A DNA stretch of 64,000 nucleotides from Lacimicrobium alkaliphilum (GTDB lineage: Bacteria > Pseudomonadota > Gammaproteobacteria > Enterobacterales > Alteromonadaceae), in the NCBI RefSeq assembly GCF_002591895.1, contig NZ_NISX01000001.1, positions 1-64,000 of the forward strand, in the 5' to 3' direction. Below are positions 53,897 to 64,000 of this stretch, in pieces. A program made the position numbers and the translations under genes. The notes beneath the pieces were generated by a model. That model made no database searches. It saw nothing but the letters and a program-made list of their open reading frames with translations, and was not told where the DNA came from. Numbering within the stretch: position 1 is the first letter of the stretch; each line of letters opens with the position of its first letter.

Positions 53897-55555
53897 TTAA
53901 CTGGTTTTATAGCGGCCTATTATCTGATCTAATTCTGTTGCCAGCGCTGCAAGCTCGTCGCTTATCGTGGCTGCTTTGCTGGTTCCTTCAGTGGTTTCCT
54001 CGGCGATCGTCACAATACGGTGTACGTTCTGATTGATGGATTCAGAGACAGTGGTTTGTTCTTCGGCGGCACTGGCAATCTGATTATTCATGTCGTTTAT
54101 GGTGGTGACGGCAGTCTGTATTTCCTGCAGTGCTTTACTGACTCTGTTTGCTTCCGTGACGGTGTTTTCACTATGTTTACTAATCTGACCTATTGCGGTG
54201 ACGGCATCGTTGGCGCCATTTTGCAAACGGCCTATCATATCATTGATCTCCTCTGTGCTGGATGCGGTACGAGCAGCCAGCGTTCTGACTTCATCGGCGA
54301 CGACGGCGAATCCACGCCCTTGTTCACCAGCTCTGGCCGCTTCAATGGCGGCATTCAGTGCCAGCAGGTTGGTTTGTTCGGCGATCCCGCTGATCACCTC
54401 CAGAACGCCGCCAATGTTTTGTGACTCTGTGCCAACTTTAGAGATCACATCTACCCCGGCCTGAACCTGTTCCTCCAGCCCCCGAATCACCTCAATGGCT
54501 CTGGCCAGAGTCTGACTGGCGCGTTGTACCTGCTGATCGGCGTCATTGGCTGCATTGGCGGCGCCGCTGGCGTTATTTGCCACATCCTGCGCTGTTGTAG
54601 CCATCTCATGCATGGCAGTGGCTACCTGGTCACTCTCAGCATGTTGCTTCTGTGTACCTTGCTGGGCATTACTCATTAAACTGGAGAGCTGTTCTCCTGA
54701 CTGGCTAAGATGGGTCACAGATGAACGTACATTTGAGACCAATTCGGCTACCTGGCTTGCAAAGACATTAAAGGCACGTGCCAGGTCTCCCAGTTCATGC
54801 TCCTGCTCTTCCAGTCGTTGAGAGAGGTCGCCTTCTCCTTCAGCGATATCCTGCATGGCACCTACCGCCTGTTGCAAGGGCACCAGGATGCTGCGCGCGA
54901 TCATCACGCCAAGGGCAATCATGGCCAGCAGAAGTAGCAAAGCGACAATAATCAGTAACAGCATGCTCTTACTGACCTGTTGGTCGGTTTGCGCTTGCAG
55001 GTTCTGCAGCTGATTTTCAAGATCATCGATATAGAAGCCGGTAGCAATGATCCAGTCTGTGTCCGGAATCATCACCGCTTTGGCCAGTTTCGGGGACGCT
55101 ACCGAACTGCCTACTCTGGGCCAGCTGTAGCGAATATAATCCCCTCCCGATCTGGCGGCCTGGATATATTCTCTTGTAAGGTAGCGCCCATCCTTTGTCT
55201 GGCTATCATAAAAACTCTGCCCCTCTCTGTCTGGCGCATCAGCACTGACAACCTGAACCCCCTTGGTGTCGTAGACAAAGAAATAGTTATTGCCATTTTC
55301 GTAACGCAGCTGACGCAAAATACTTTTGCGTTGCTCCTCGGTCTCTGCTGTGGCAACGGCACTGATAGCCAGTTCAAGAAATGCATCGAGTTGAGCCTGA
55401 CGCTCAGCAAACAAAGATTGCCGCATTTGTTCTGCACTCATCTGGGCGATGCTTTTTTGTTGACTGATTGATTGCCAGGTTAACGTCAGTGCCAACAGAA
55501 CAAGGGGGATTGTGGCAAGCAGCATGATTTTGAGTTTGATCGAGAGTTTATGCAT
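53897..55555 (-). CDS. Methyl-accepting chemotaxis protein with a Cache sensor
   Basis: A complete 552-residue chemoreceptor. It has a transmembrane helix (about 9-28), a periplasmic single-Cache domain (about 35-185; [40 protein letters not shown]), a second helix (about 195-220), HAMP (about 220-275), and a full signalling domain with the conserved tip [21 protein letters not shown]. It ends IGRYKTS, with no CheR-binding pentapeptide. It is followed by a solute-binding-protein gene and preceded by a Tsx-like porin gene. Confidence 0.93.
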   Translation of the reverse strand: MHKLSIKLKIMLLATIPLVLLALTLTWQSISQQKSIAQMSAEQMRQSLFAERQAQLDAFLELAISAVATAETEEQRKSILRQLRYENGNNYFFVYDTKGVQVVSADAPDREGQSFYDSQTKDGRYLTREYIQAARSGGDYIRYSWPRVGSSVASPKLAKAVMIPDTDWIIATGFYIDDLENQLQNLQAQTDQQVSKSMLLLIIVALLLLLAMIALGVMIARSILVPLQQAVGAMQDIAEGEGDLSQRLEEQEHELGDLARAFNVFASQVAELVSNVRSSVTHLSQSGEQLSSLMSNAQQGTQKQHAESDQVATAMHEMATTAQDVANNASGAANAANDADQQVQRASQTLARAIEVIRGLEEQVQAGVDVISKVGTESQNIGGVLEVISGIAEQTNLLALNAAIEAARAGEQGRGFAVVADEVRTLAARTASSTEEINDMIGRLQNGANDAVTAIGQISKHSENTVTEANRVSKALQEIQTAVTTINDMNNQIASAAEEQTTVSESINQNVHRIVTIAEETTEGTSKAATISDELAALATELDQIIGRYKTS

Positions 55556-55581
55556 TAGGCTTTACCCGGAAGTGGTGTGCA

Positions 55582-56298
55582 TCAGAAATGCCATTTGATT
55601 AACAGGTTCAGGTTATTCTCGTTACTGGCTAAGGCAGCGCTGTTTGCAATGCCAAACTTGTTACGCCAGTAAACATATTCAAAACCCAGATACAGTTTAC
55701 TTTTAATACCCAGAACATCACTGGCCAGCCACTTTAACTGTGGCGTGATGTTCAGATTGGCCCGCTGGTCTGAACTGGTGCTGGCCCAGTCAGCGAATCC
55801 GTCGAATACAAACTGTTGTTCACCGAACCGCCAGGGTACAGCCCAAACCAGAGTGAGCTGCCAATTGTTCGCCTTGTCATCATTGTTGCGGCGATAACCA
55901 TTTACCTGAAAAAACTGAAAGCCGGGTATATCGAGATCCACGCCCATACCATATAAAAAATTTGTGGCGTTACTGCCCATTTCAACATGGCCCGCAATCA
56001 GCACGTCTTTTATCGGACCCGCAACAAAGCTTGTGGAGGTCTTTTTGCTAAGACTGAAGCGGGGTTGAAGTTCCGCATAATTGGTCCGGGTGCCGTCGGC
56101 AAAACGCATATGGTCGAGAAAAAAGAAGCTGTCACCCCAGTCGGTGCTGGCCACATGCTCAAGGGTAATAACCTGCCTGTCGGATTCGCCAATCCGATAA
56201 TTTTCGCCGTACAGATAACTGAGACGCGCCTCCTGAAAACTCGCCAGAGCGAGGTGGGAATGAAACAGAACCAGTAGCAGAATCAGGCCAGCTTTCAT
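55582..56298 (-). CDS. Tsx/OmpK-like outer-membrane channel
   Basis: A 238-residue outer-membrane beta-barrel with a signal peptide (about 1-19). It has alternating barrel strands (YLYGENYRIGESDRQVITLEHVASTDWGDSFFFLDHMRF) and a terminal Phe (LNLLIKWHF). The WGD..FF.D pattern marks the nucleoside-specific channel family (Tsx/OmpK). Nucleoside uptake would fit an organism with two extracellular nucleases about 6 kb away, but the link is only suggestive. The next gene downstream on this strand encodes a chemoreceptor. Confidence 0.82.
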   Translation of the reverse strand: MKAGLILLLVLFHSHLALASFQEARLSYLYGENYRIGESDRQVITLEHVASTDWGDSFFFLDHMRFADGTRTNYAELQPRFSLSKKTSTSFVAGPIKDVLIAGHVEMGSNATNFLYGMGVDLDIPGFQFFQVNGYRRNNDDKANNWQLTLVWAVPWRFGEQQFVFDGFADWASTSSDQRANLNITPQLKWLASDVLGIKSKLYLGFEYVYWRNKFGIANSAALASNENNLNLLIKWHF

Positions 56299-56386
56299 AG
56301 GCTTACTTCTTGAATAGAAAGGAACTATTCAGTTAAGCCTCTATCTGGCTGAAATTCAAGTGAGTCTGAAAATGCCCCAGGGACTG

Positions 56387-56803
56387 TTATTCAAGATCCA
56401 CTTTTCCGCGCAGGTTTTTTTTACTACCGGTTTTCTTCTTATTTTCTATCCTGCGGCGCTTTGCAGCTTTACTGGGTTTTGTCGGGCGACGGGCTTTCCG
56501 GGTTTTTCCTGCTTCTTTAATCAGGGCCACCAGACGGGCGAGGGCGTCTTCTTTATTCTGTTCCTGGGTACGGGCGTTCTGAGCCTTGATCACCACCACG
56601 CCATCGCTGGTAATGCGGCTGTCGGAGAGTTTCAGTAAGCGCTGCTTATAAAAGTCGGGCAGGGTAGAGGCGTTGATATCGAAACGCAGATGAATAGCGC
56701 TGGCCACTTTATTTACATTCTGGCCACCACTGCCCTGAGCACGAATGGCACTGAGTTCTACTTCATCTTCGCTGATACTGACATTGCTGTTGATAATTAA
56801 CAT
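56387..56803 (-). CDS. arfB: Alternative ribosome-rescue factor B (peptidyl-tRNA hydrolase ArfB)
   Basis: Releases peptides from ribosomes stalled at mRNA 3' ends. The 138 residues contain the release-factor core with the catalytic GGQ in AIRAQGSGGQNVNKVASAIHLRF and the basic C-terminal tail (rich in Lys/Arg, about 105-138) that enters the empty mRNA channel. The length matches Escherichia YaeJ/ArfB. It is downstream of the yciB-yciI genes on the same strand, separated by a 63-bp palindromic element. Confidence 0.93.
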   Translation of the reverse strand: MLIINSNVSISEDEVELSAIRAQGSGGQNVNKVASAIHLRFDINASTLPDFYKQRLLKLSDSRITSDGVVVIKAQNARTQEQNKEDALARLVALIKEAGKTRKARRPTKPSKAAKRRRIENKKKTGSKKNLRGKVDLE

Positions 56804-56822
56804 AGGACTATAACGTTATCAG

Positions 56823-56885
56823 TTGTAGGGGCGAATTCATTCGCCTGAATTAAACACTGCCAGCCCAATAAATTGGGCCCTACAA
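56823..56885. repeat. 63-bp palindromic element with two internal hairpins
   Basis: Ends are a perfect 8-bp inverted repeat, TTGTAGGG (56823-56830) and CCCTACAA (56878-56885). Inside are GGCGAATTCATTCGCC and GCCCAATAAATTGGGC, each nearly self-complementary. The result is a small cruciform of three nested or adjacent stems between yciI and arfB. It resembles dispersed repetitive palindromes; mobility is unproven. Confidence 0.7.
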
Positions 56886-56890
56886 AATCA

Positions 56891-57190
56891 TTATGGCAGG
56901 ACTTTATTATAGGGCTTGACGATGCTGCGGGCATAGACGCCGGCCGCTTTATAAGGATCCGCATCGGCCCAGGCTTGTGCCTGTTCGAGCGAGTCAAACT
57001 CAGCCACGACCAGGGACCCTGTAAAACCCGCTTCACCCGGGTCTTGTGTGTCGATGGCGGGGCAGGGGCCTGCAATCAACAACCGGCCCTGTTGTTTTAA
57101 CTGCTCCAGACGCGCCAGATGTTCAGGCCGGGCCTTTTTACGTAACGCCAGACTCTGGTCAATGTCTTCGGAATAAATCATGTACCACAT
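56891..57190 (-). CDS. yciI: YciI family protein
   Basis: A 99-residue cytoplasmic protein of the YciI/dimeric alpha-beta-barrel family. Typical features are [44 protein letters not shown] and [22 protein letters not shown]. The conserved His and Asp lie in these segments. The function is not established. It is four bases downstream of yciB and near the trp operon, a neighbourhood also seen in Escherichia (yciB, yciI near trp). Confidence 0.92.
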   Translation of the reverse strand: MWYMIYSEDIDQSLALRKKARPEHLARLEQLKQQGRLLIAGPCPAIDTQDPGEAGFTGSLVVAEFDSLEQAQAWADADPYKAAGVYARSIVKPYNKVLP

Positions 57191-57193
57191 CAG

Positions 57194-57748
57194 CTATTTC
57201 TCATCATTGGCGCTGTCAGTTTGCTCTTCCGGCATATACTTATAGGCATACATAATCGTCGCGATGGTAAATATCAGTGTGACGCCGGTCATACCAAAGA
57301 CTTTAAAGTTGACCCAGATACTCTCACTGAAACCATATGCTACATACAAATTTGCTGCTGCGCTGGCGAGGAAAAAGGCCGCCCAGCTAATATTCAGGCG
57401 TTTCCAAATCTTATCCGGTAATACCATAGCACTGCCCAGTAAACTCTTAAGGGCCGGCCGCTTCATCAGCTGACTTCCCAGCAGAATCACAGCGAAAAGG
57501 ACATAAACAATACTTGGCTTCCACATAATAAAGTGTTCATCGCGCAGGCCAATAGTCAGGCCCCCAAATACCAGGATCATAATCAGGAACACCCATTGCT
57601 TTTTAGGCACTTCTTTTGTTTGCAGGTAAGTCACCAGTATCTGCAACAGGGTGGCAAGCATCAGCGCACCCGTTGCCCAGAAAATATCCTGCATCTTGTA
57701 GACCACAAAAAAGATCAGCAGGGGAAGGAACTCTAATAAAAACTGCAT
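57194..57748 (-). CDS. yciB: Inner membrane-spanning protein YciB (septation protein A family)
   Basis: A 184-residue integral membrane protein with about five to six helices. Family motifs are LLEFLPLLIFFVVYKMQDIFWATGALM at the start, KPSIVYVLFAVILLGSQL, and KRLNISWAAFFLASAAANLYVAY. It ends with a short charged cytoplasmic tail. Members affect cell division and envelope synthesis. It is in one transcript with yciI. Confidence 0.93.
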   Translation of the reverse strand: MQFLLEFLPLLIFFVVYKMQDIFWATGALMLATLLQILVTYLQTKEVPKKQWVFLIMILVFGGLTIGLRDEHFIMWKPSIVYVLFAVILLGSQLMKRPALKSLLGSAMVLPDKIWKRLNISWAAFFLASAAANLYVAYGFSESIWVNFKVFGMTGVTLIFTIATIMYAYKYMPEEQTDSANDEK

Positions 57749-58141
57749 AATGACTCACTTAAAAAACTTGGCTGGCCTGATGATACCGATTTTTACCCCG
57801 CTAAGACAGGGGGTATGAGTGCAGAATGCTGAATGATGAGTGATGAGTTAAAACTGAACAACAGCCTGCAACCGCTACAGTAAGGAGATTATTCACCACG
57901 GAGGCACAGAGAAAAAGCAAGATAACAAAACTCCGACCACGAAAAACACTAAATACACGAAAGGAAACTGCAAAACAGCACCTGCTCATTTTTCGTGCTT
58001 TTCGTGTGGTTCGTGGTTGAATGCTTTTACAGTACTCGTAGCCTGGATAGAGCGAAGCGGAATCCGGGTAAAGGTAAGATCATCCCGCAATCCGCTTCTT
58101 GCAGGCTACACCTGCGGCTCCGCGGTGAATAAATTACATCG
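57749..58141. repeat. Cluster of palindromic repeats between yciB and trpA
   Basis: This gene-free 393-base gap holds several inverted repeats in a row. CACCACGGAGGCACAGAG at 57895-57912 is related to the repeat at 10603. CCACGAA (57937-57943) and TTCGTGG (58010-58016) enclose CACGAAA/TTTCGTG units. A 72-bp hairpin runs from GTAGCCTG (58038-58045) to CAGGCTAC (58102-58109), with an internal AGCGGAATCCGGG arm. No coding sequence is supported. No clear T-run for trp termination was found. Confidence 0.7.
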
Positions 58142-58951
58142 TCAGCTATGGGTGGTACCCGCTTTCATGCCCGCTACATAGTCGGTCAGGCGCTGTAGCA
58201 TGGCGGGCACATCCGTCAGATGCTCTTCAATTAACTTCACAGTGGCTGAGCCTGCTATGGCTCCCGCCGCTCCCGCGGCAATCGCTTCTTTAACCTGCTC
58301 CGGCTTCGAAATACCAAATCCAAGAATGGGTCTTGCCGCACCTACCTGTCTGAGTTTGTCGATAAGCTCTGATGCCGGCATTGTGGCGGCAGTTTCCGCA
58401 CCAGTCACACCAGCCCGGCCCAACAGATAGGTATAGCCACTGGATAGTTCGCCAATCCGGGCCATGGTCTCGTCGCTGGCATTGGGCGGCGCAATCAGAA
58501 TCTGGTGCAGATTATGAGCTTTAGCTGCGTTGGCAAATGGCGCGGACTCCCGAATCGGCACATCGGCGATCAGCATCGAATCTACCCCGGCTTCACTGGC
58601 CTGACGATAAAACTCATCGGTACCCGGGGCGAGTACCAGATTGCTGTATAGCAACAATCCAATCGGAATATTCGGATGCTGGCGACGCACTTTATGAATG
58701 ATTGCAAAACAGTCTTTAGGATGCACATCGGACTTCAGTGCACGAATGGCTGCTTTTTGGATAGTGGGGCCATCGGCAATGGGGTCGGAGAAAGGAATCC
58801 CCAGCTCCAGAGCGTCGGCTCCGCCTTCTATCAGCGCATTAATAATCGCAAGGCTGGTTTCCGGGTCGGGATCACCGAGCATGACAAAGGGGACAAAAGC
58901 GCCTTCACCTGCGTTATCCAGGCGTTCAAACATCTGTGCGTATCTATCCAT
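58142..58951 (-). CDS. trpA: Tryptophan synthase alpha chain
   Basis: Cleaves indole-3-glycerol phosphate to indole and glyceraldehyde 3-phosphate. The 269-residue TIM barrel has [12 protein letters not shown], the catalytic Glu in [20 protein letters not shown] with the catalytic Asp further on ([11 protein letters not shown]), [12 protein letters not shown] and [10 protein letters not shown]. The start overlaps the trpB stop by eight bases. It is the last gene of the trp operon. Confidence 0.97.
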   Translation of the reverse strand: MDRYAQMFERLDNAGEGAFVPFVMLGDPDPETSLAIINALIEGGADALELGIPFSDPIADGPTIQKAAIRALKSDVHPKDCFAIIHKVRRQHPNIPIGLLLYSNLVLAPGTDEFYRQASEAGVDSMLIADVPIRESAPFANAAKAHNLHQILIAPPNASDETMARIGELSSGYTYLLGRAGVTGAETAATMPASELIDKLRQVGAARPILGFGISKPEQVKEAIAAGAAGAIAGSATVKLIEEHLTDVPAMLQRLTDYVAGMKAGTTHS

Positions 58952-60137
58952 CTTGGTGTTCTCCGGTCAGAATCTTGTGAACATGGGCCAGGTCTTTATC
59001 CCCCCGGCCGGAAAGGTTGACAACGATAAGGGTTTCTTCCTCCGCTTCATCCGCCATATTCAGAGCGTACGCAAGGGCATGTGACGACTCCAGTGCCGGA
59101 ATTATGCCCTCTTTTCTGGCGAGCAGCTGAAAGGCATTCAGCGCCTCTTCATCGGTGACCGAAGCGTACTGAGCGCGGCCAATATCGTTCAGATAAGCAT
59201 GCTGAGGACCCACTCCGGGGTAGTCGAGCCCCGCAGAAACAGAATAGGATTCCTCTATCTGGCCCTCACTGGTCTGCATGATATAGCTGAAAGCGCCGTG
59301 TAATATCCCCTTGGTGCCATTGGCAATGGCAGCCCCGTGTTCATGGGTATGCAGACCCTTTCCGGCGGGTTCGACACCAATTAATTTCACATCGGCTTCG
59401 TCAATAAAATCAGCAAAAATACCAATGGCATTAGAGCCTCCGCCAACACAGGCGACAATGGCATCGGGCAGGCGCCCCTCTTTATCGAGTATCTGTTCAC
59501 GCACTTCTTCGCCGATCATGCGGTGAAATTCGCGCACTATGGTGGGAAACGGATGAGGTCCAGCCGCGGTGCCGAGCAGGTAATGCGCTTTGTCATAGGT
59601 GGCTGACCAGTCTCTCATGGCCTCATTAACGGCGTCTTTAAGGGTACCGGATCCCGCTTCTACCGGAATCACCTCAGCGCCCATAAGCCGCATACGAAAT
59701 ACATTGGGAGCCTGACGTTCAACATCTTTTGCGCCCATATAAATACGCGCCTTTAAACCGAGCAAAGCACACGCCAGGGCGGTTGCCACACCATGTTGAC
59801 CCGCACCCGTTTCGGCAATCACTTCCTTTTTACCCATGCGTTTGGTTAAAAGCGCCTGGCCCAGCACCTGATTTGTTTTGTGTGCACCACCGTGAAGTAA
59901 ATCTTCTCTTTTCAGATAGAGCTTTACTTTAGGGTTACTCACCAGATTACGGGTCAGAGTGAGTGACGTGGGTCGTCCGGCATAATCTTTTAGCAGTGCC
60001 ATAAACTCCTGTTGAAATTCAGCATCCTGTTGTGCATCCACAAATGCCTGTTCTAACTGATCCAGTGCCGGAATAAGCAGTTCGGGCACATACATACCAC
60101 CGTACTGGCCAAATTTACTGTCTAAATGTTCTGTCAT
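58944..60137 (-). CDS. trpB: Tryptophan synthase beta chain
   Basis: PLP enzyme joining indole and serine to give tryptophan. The 397 residues contain the PLP lysine in [18 protein letters not shown], the glutamate in [13 protein letters not shown], the phosphate-binding loop [14 protein letters not shown], and the late ESSHALAYA and NLSGRGDKD. It overlaps trpA by eight bases, and its start shares a base with the trpCF stop. It is a normal TrpB1-type length. Confidence 0.98.
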   Translation of the reverse strand: MTEHLDSKFGQYGGMYVPELLIPALDQLEQAFVDAQQDAEFQQEFMALLKDYAGRPTSLTLTRNLVSNPKVKLYLKREDLLHGGAHKTNQVLGQALLTKRMGKKEVIAETGAGQHGVATALACALLGLKARIYMGAKDVERQAPNVFRMRLMGAEVIPVEAGSGTLKDAVNEAMRDWSATYDKAHYLLGTAAGPHPFPTIVREFHRMIGEEVREQILDKEGRLPDAIVACVGGGSNAIGIFADFIDEADVKLIGVEPAGKGLHTHEHGAAIANGTKGILHGAFSYIMQTSEGQIEESYSVSAGLDYPGVGPQHAYLNDIGRAQYASVTDEEALNAFQLLARKEGIIPALESSHALAYALNMADEAEEETLIVVNLSGRGDKDLAHVHKILTGEHQDG

Positions 60138-61510
60138 CAGTAGTCTCTTAATTGCTTGAATAATTGGGTGATTTTAGTCGCGTCTTTATGCCCGGGGGCG
60201 CTTTCTACACCAGAATTAACATCCAGCATGCCGACACCGGTTTCGGCGGCTTTGTTAATGTTCTCTGCGCTCAGACCTCCGGCCAGAATCAATCCGGATT
60301 TATCTTCAATATTGTCCAGAAGTGCCCAGTTAAAACGCTTGCCGGTACCGCCAAACTGGTTACCCACCTGGCAATCGAGCAGATAGCGGTTCACCAGTGG
60401 ATTGTTTGTTTCTGGTAAACTGTCTGTTACGCCACAGGCTTTGAAAATGTCACACTCTGGTGGCAACAGCTCTCTGAGCGCCTGTATATAACTGAGATCT
60501 TCCTGACCATGCAGTTGTACAGCTGCCAGATCTAACGCCCGCGCTATATCAGCGACATCCTTTACCTGTTCGTCAACGAAAACCCCTACATAGTTAAAGG
60601 GAACATAGCCGACGATATTTCCGGCCTGCTCAGCGGAGATGGCACGGGGAGATTTTTCTGCAAATATTAACCCGGCATAACAGGCTCCCGATGCTTTTAC
60701 TATATCGGCATCTTCAACCGTAGTTATGCCGCAAATTTTCACCTTCCCATAGACCAGATTTTTTACCGCCTGGAGCAAATTTTCCTGCGCCATCAGCGCA
60801 CTGCCTACCAAGAAACCATCGGCAAAGGGTGCCAGCTTCAACACATCCTGATGGGTATAAATGCCAGATTCGGAAATGACCAGGGCATTGTCATTAAGCA
60901 TGGGTGCGAGTCTGGCGGTGGTAGAAAGATCAGTGCTCAGATCACGCAGATTGCGGTTGTTTATACCGATTATTCTGGCTCCCAGTTTATTCGCCCGCTG
61001 CACTTCCTCCTCGTTACTGACTTCGGTGAGTACATCCAACTGATACTTATCGGCCAACTCCGCCAACTGCGTATATTGCTGGTCATCCAGTACCGAGAGC
61101 ATCAGTAATATGGCGTCGGCGTTATAATACCGGGCCAGATAGACCTGATAGGGGTCAATAAAAAAATCTTTATTCAGTACCGGCTGGCTGACCCTGTCAG
61201 TTACATAACGCAGGTATTCATAATTTCCCTGAAAGTATTTTTCATCTGTCAGTACTGAAATGGCGCTGGCAAAAGGTGCATACGCACTGAGGATCTCATC
61301 CAGATCAAAATGTTCACGAATAAGCCCTTTCGAGGGGGAGGCTTTTTTACATTCAAAAATATAACCGGCCTGAGGCTGACTGAGTGAATCATAAAGGCTT
61401 TTATCTGAAGGCCTGAGATCATCAATAAACTGCCCGAGAGGCAGGGCTTGCTTCAGGGCTTCGATCTCTTGTTTTTTATCGGCAACAATTTTTTGCAGCA
61501 CGTTTTCCAT
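60137..61510 (-). CDS. trpC: Bifunctional indole-3-glycerol phosphate synthase/PRA isomerase
   Basis: Two fused TIM barrels. IGPS occupies about 1-255 ([73 protein letters not shown]) and TrpF about 256-457 ([48 protein letters not shown]). It has the same fusion as Escherichia TrpC. The ATG at 61510 aligns with the usual start ([12 protein letters not shown]); a GTG at 61528 that overlaps the trpD stop is an alternative and would add six residues. Confidence 0.97.
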   Translation of the reverse strand: MENVLQKIVADKKQEIEALKQALPLGQFIDDLRPSDKSLYDSLSQPQAGYIFECKKASPSKGLIREHFDLDEILSAYAPFASAISVLTDEKYFQGNYEYLRYVTDRVSQPVLNKDFFIDPYQVYLARYYNADAILLMLSVLDDQQYTQLAELADKYQLDVLTEVSNEEEVQRANKLGARIIGINNRNLRDLSTDLSTTARLAPMLNDNALVISESGIYTHQDVLKLAPFADGFLVGSALMAQENLLQAVKNLVYGKVKICGITTVEDADIVKASGACYAGLIFAEKSPRAISAEQAGNIVGYVPFNYVGVFVDEQVKDVADIARALDLAAVQLHGQEDLSYIQALRELLPPECDIFKACGVTDSLPETNNPLVNRYLLDCQVGNQFGGTGKRFNWALLDNIEDKSGLILAGGLSAENINKAAETGVGMLDVNSGVESAPGHKDATKITQLFKQLRDY

Positions 61511-61524
61511 TATCAGTTCTCTTT

Positions 61525-62547
61525 TCACACGTGTTCGGGTAAAGACCGGGACAATCCTGCAGTGCGCTCTATGAGTGCCAGAGGCTTATCACTGTTAAGT
61601 TTGTCCATGGCCATTTCAGCACCTTGCTGGTAGCTATCCGCCAGCCCCAGCAGTTTCAACAATGCGCCGCTATTGATCGCCACTGCCTGGCGATGGGCGT
61701 CCTGGCCATTGCCGGCTAACAGCGTTTCAATTACCTGTTTATTCTCGGCTGGATCGCCGCCCTTAATCGCACTGATTGGCTGTTCAGGAAGATTAAAATC
61801 TGCCGGAGTCAGCTGATACTCGCGGATCGTATTTTGCTCCAGTTCTGCAACCTTAGTCGGGCCGTGTAACGCCAGCTCATCCAGGCCACTACCATGCACC
61901 ACAAGGGCATGTTGATAGCCCAGAAGTTGCAGGGTCTCAGCCATCGGCCTGACCAGTTCCGGCAAATACACCCCCAGTAAAATATGAGTTGGCCGGGCAG
62001 GGTTGGCTAACGGACCGAGCAAATTAAACAGAGTGCGGGTTTTTAACGCGGTTCGCACCGGCATGGCATGTCGTATCCCGGCATGGTACTCAGGGGCGAA
62101 TAAAAAACACAACCCGGTTTTATCCAGACAGACACTGGCGGTATCCGGGCTCATCGCCAGATCCAGACCAAATTCGCGGAACAGATCCGCTGAGCCGGAT
62201 TTGCTCGAGACACTTCGGTTACCATGTTTGGCGACTTTAGCGCCACAACTGGCCGCGACAATGGCACTGGCGGAGGATATGTTCAGGGTATTAAACCCAT
62301 CACCACCGGTACCGACAATGTCTGCAAAATCATAATCAGGTCTTGGAAAGTGTTTAGCCTGATCGACCAGCGCACTGGCAGCACCGGCGATTTCTGCTGG
62401 CGTTTCACCGCGCATCTTCAGCGCGGTTAATGCCGAGGCCAGTATTATGGGGTCCATATTGCCGGCAATGACCTGCGCAAAAAACTCTCGGGTTTGTTCC
62501 TGTGTCAGGGCTTTTTGGGCGTAGAGCTGTTCCAGTAAAGGTTGCAT
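61525..62547 (-). CDS. trpD: Anthranilate phosphoribosyltransferase
   Basis: Transfers phosphoribose from PRPP to anthranilate. The 340 residues show the PRPP and anthranilate motifs [72 protein letters not shown] and VHGSGLDEL. It is unfused, unlike Escherichia where TrpG and TrpD are one chain. The start is one base from the trpG stop, implying tight coupling. Confidence 0.97.
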   Translation of the reverse strand: MQPLLEQLYAQKALTQEQTREFFAQVIAGNMDPIILASALTALKMRGETPAEIAGAASALVDQAKHFPRPDYDFADIVGTGGDGFNTLNISSASAIVAASCGAKVAKHGNRSVSSKSGSADLFREFGLDLAMSPDTASVCLDKTGLCFLFAPEYHAGIRHAMPVRTALKTRTLFNLLGPLANPARPTHILLGVYLPELVRPMAETLQLLGYQHALVVHGSGLDELALHGPTKVAELEQNTIREYQLTPADFNLPEQPISAIKGGDPAENKQVIETLLAGNGQDAHRQAVAINSGALLKLLGLADSYQQGAEMAMDKLNSDKPLALIERTAGLSRSLPEHV

Positions 62548-63152
62548 CAGGCGTCTCCAAGATAATTGATACTCTGGGCTAATAAGGTGCTGCCCAAAGC
62601 GGTAAGAATAGATTCAGGATGAAACTGAAAGCCCAGCATTTTATCTTCAGGGTGATACAGCGCCATGGCCATATCTGCGAATTCTGCCAGCACTTCAAGT
62701 TGCTCTGGCACATGTGTCGCTACCAGTGAGTGGTAACGGGCTACAGGCAGAGGTTGAGGCAGGTCAGCAAACATATGCTTTCCCTGATGGTCGATGGCTG
62801 AGGCTTTTCCATGCACCACCTGGTTGGCCCGGCCTACTTTACCACCATAGTGTTCCACAATGGCCTGATGCCCCAGACAAATCCCAAGTACCGGAAACTT
62901 ACCCTGCACCAGTTTTAACAACGCCGGTACACAACCGGCATCAGCCGGCGCACCAGGGCCGGGAGAGAGCATCAGAATAACCGGGTCAGTGCATTGCTGC
63001 ATTTTCTGGAGAATGAACTCAGCATGCTGACTGTTGCGATATACCGTCAGTGTAAAGCCCAGACAGCGCATCTCATCCACCAGATTGTAGGTAAATGAAT
63101 CAAAATTATCGATCAGAAAAATATGCGGTTTGTTGTTACGTTGCAGGTTCAT
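62547..63152 (-). CDS. trpG: Anthranilate synthase component II (glutamine amidotransferase)
   Basis: Supplies ammonia from glutamine to TrpE. The 201 residues hold the class I amidotransferase triad: nucleophile Cys in [15 protein letters not shown], and His and Glu in [11 protein letters not shown]. It also has [16 protein letters not shown] near the start and [12 protein letters not shown]. It overlaps trpE by four bases. PabA could share this subunit, as no separate pabA is in view. Confidence 0.96.
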   Translation of the reverse strand: MNLQRNNKPHIFLIDNFDSFTYNLVDEMRCLGFTLTVYRNSQHAEFILQKMQQCTDPVILMLSPGPGAPADAGCVPALLKLVQGKFPVLGICLGHQAIVEHYGGKVGRANQVVHGKASAIDHQGKHMFADLPQPLPVARYHSLVATHVPEQLEVLAEFADMAMALYHPEDKMLGFQFHPESILTALGSTLLAQSINYLGDA

Positions 63153-64000
63153 TGCTGCGACTCCTGTGCCACATCAGTTTGGTGGGCATCGAGGATGGCA
63201 CGGATCACCGCCTGGGCTTTGCTGCGGGTTTCATTCGCTTCCGCCACCGGATCGGAATCATGTACTACGCCGGCACCGGCCTGAATATGGGCTACACCTT
63301 CGCTGACGAACGCCGATCGAATTACAATGCAGGTATCCATGTCGCCCTGGCCGTTAATATAACCCACTGCACCGCCATAACTGCCGCGCCGGTGCTTCTC
63401 TACTTCGCGTATCAGTCTGGCGGCCATCACTTTGGGTGCACCGACTAAGGTGCCCATATTCATGCAGGCCTGATAGGCGTGCAGGGCGTCGAGGTCATCC
63501 CGTAACTGACCCACGACCCGTGAGACCAGATGCATAACCTGGGAGTATCTGTCTACCTTGAGCAGATCCTTGACATAACGACTTCCTGGCTTAGACACTC
63601 TGGCGATATCGTTGCGGGCCAGATCTACCAACATCAGGTGCTCAGCCTTTTCTTTCGCATCCTCGCGAAGATCCAGTTCGATACGACTGTCGAGATCCCG
63701 GTTAAGGCTGCCATCCGGATTGCGACCACGGGGACGTGTACCGGCTATGGGATAGACTTCCACCTGATTGTCCTGATGGCTGTACTTGAGTGCCGACTCC
63801 GGAGATGCGCCAAACATGCAAAATTGCTGGTCCTGAAGGAAGAACATATAGGGGCTCGGATTTTGCTGTTTGAGTCTGGCGTAAGCCAGATGCGGGTCAG
63901 GGCAGGGCAGGCTGAAGGTGCGCGAAGGAACAACCTGAAATATATCCCCGGCGAGAACATGTTCTTTCAGATCCAGCACATGTTGCTGATAAACATCATC
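63149..64000 (-). CDS. trpE: Anthranilate synthase component I, N-terminus beyond the window
   Basis: Only the last 283 codons are in view; the frame stays open to the right edge. The chorismate-binding domain is clear: [37 protein letters not shown] (the Ala in PIAGT marks anthranilate synthase rather than PabB), [43 protein letters not shown] and [19 protein letters not shown]. The promoter and any leader-peptide attenuator lie outside the window. Confidence 0.96.
   Translation of the reverse strand, partial: DDVYQQHVLDLKEHVLAGDIFQVVPSRTFSLPCPDPHLAYARLKQQNPSPYMFFLQDQQFCMFGASPESALKYSHQDNQVEVYPIAGTRPRGRNPDGSLNRDLDSRIELDLREDAKEKAEHLMLVDLARNDIARVSKPGSRYVKDLLKVDRYSQVMHLVSRVVGQLRDDLDALHAYQACMNMGTLVGAPKVMAARLIREVEKHRRGSYGGAVGYINGQGDMDTCIVIRSAFVSEGVAHIQAGAGVVHDSDPVAEANETRSKAQAVIRAILDAHQTDVAQESQQ

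Noticed and set aside
57749-58141. tRNA or small RNA gene in the repeat block before trpA
   Set aside because: No cloverleaf with T-loop and anticodon arm could be traced; the stems are simple palindromes of repeat type.
1-64000. Prophage, insertion sequence, integron or CRISPR array
   Set aside because: No transposase, integrase, phage structural gene or regularly spaced direct repeat was found; broken genes here look like point changes or deletions.

Overview
The window looks like chromosome of a gammaproteobacterium, most likely Alteromonadales (Alteromonadaceae-like). This rests on protein family content: TonB-dependent receptors with long N-termini, a PEP-CTERM protein, ExeM/NucH nucleases, a TPR-containing receiver protein, and gene neighbourhoods shared with Escherichia and Vibrio (tesA-ybbA-ybbP, folX-yfcH, pabB-nudL-sdaA, trpEGDCBA). 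No rRNA, tRNA, CRISPR array, insertion sequence or prophage was recognised. Genus assignment is inference.

Layout. 0.2-9.8 kb: housekeeping genes (tesA, ybbA, ybbP, yfcH, folX), an AI-2E-type transporter, a PhoP/PhoQ-like two-component pair with a small PepSY-like protein, and a lipoprotein. 9.8-18.4 kb: PlsC-like acyltransferase, sdaA, nudL, pabB, fumarase, rmuC, a DUF2784 protein and a CBS protein. 18.4-25.4 kb: a serine hydrolase gene broken by a stop codon, an M20 amidohydrolase, a metallo-hydrolase lipoprotein, and a copper-type TonB receptor with a DUF2946-like partner. 25.5-27.6 kb: soxR with a divergent SoxR-box promoter reading into a 32-codon ORF, then rimO. 27.8-36.2 kb: a chimeric chemoreceptor gene, an atypical receiver/TPR protein, and an envelope cluster (frameshifted GT2, a pseudo-phosphoesterase/GT4 fusion, a flippase-like membrane protein, a membrane-anchored lipase).

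36.6-44.6 kb is best read as a cyanophycin-use locus. It holds an exported cyanophycinase, a TonB-dependent receptor, a YfcC-type permease and an isoaspartyl dipeptidase, closed by a strong terminator. Together these would cut cyanophycin outside the cytoplasm, import beta-Asp-Arg products, and split them to Asp and Arg. The dipeptidase lacks one expected metal-binding histidine.

44.6-50.1 kb is the most unusual region. A Pho-box-like site precedes a large secreted ExeM/NucH-type DNase that ends in a type I dockerin. The next gene encodes a cohesin-like domain with a PEP-CTERM sorting tail. A shorter lipoprotein paralogue of the nuclease follows. The inferred model is a phosphate-starvation-induced nuclease held at the cell surface by a cohesin-dockerin pair, similar in principle to a one-enzyme cellulosome for extracellular DNA.

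50.1-64 kb: a Crp/Fnr regulator with nitroreductase, YdcZ-type and GNAT genes; a solute-binding protein, a chemoreceptor and a Tsx-like porin; arfB, yciI and yciB; a block of palindromic intergenic repeats; then the trp operon on the minus strand, with trpE running off the right edge.
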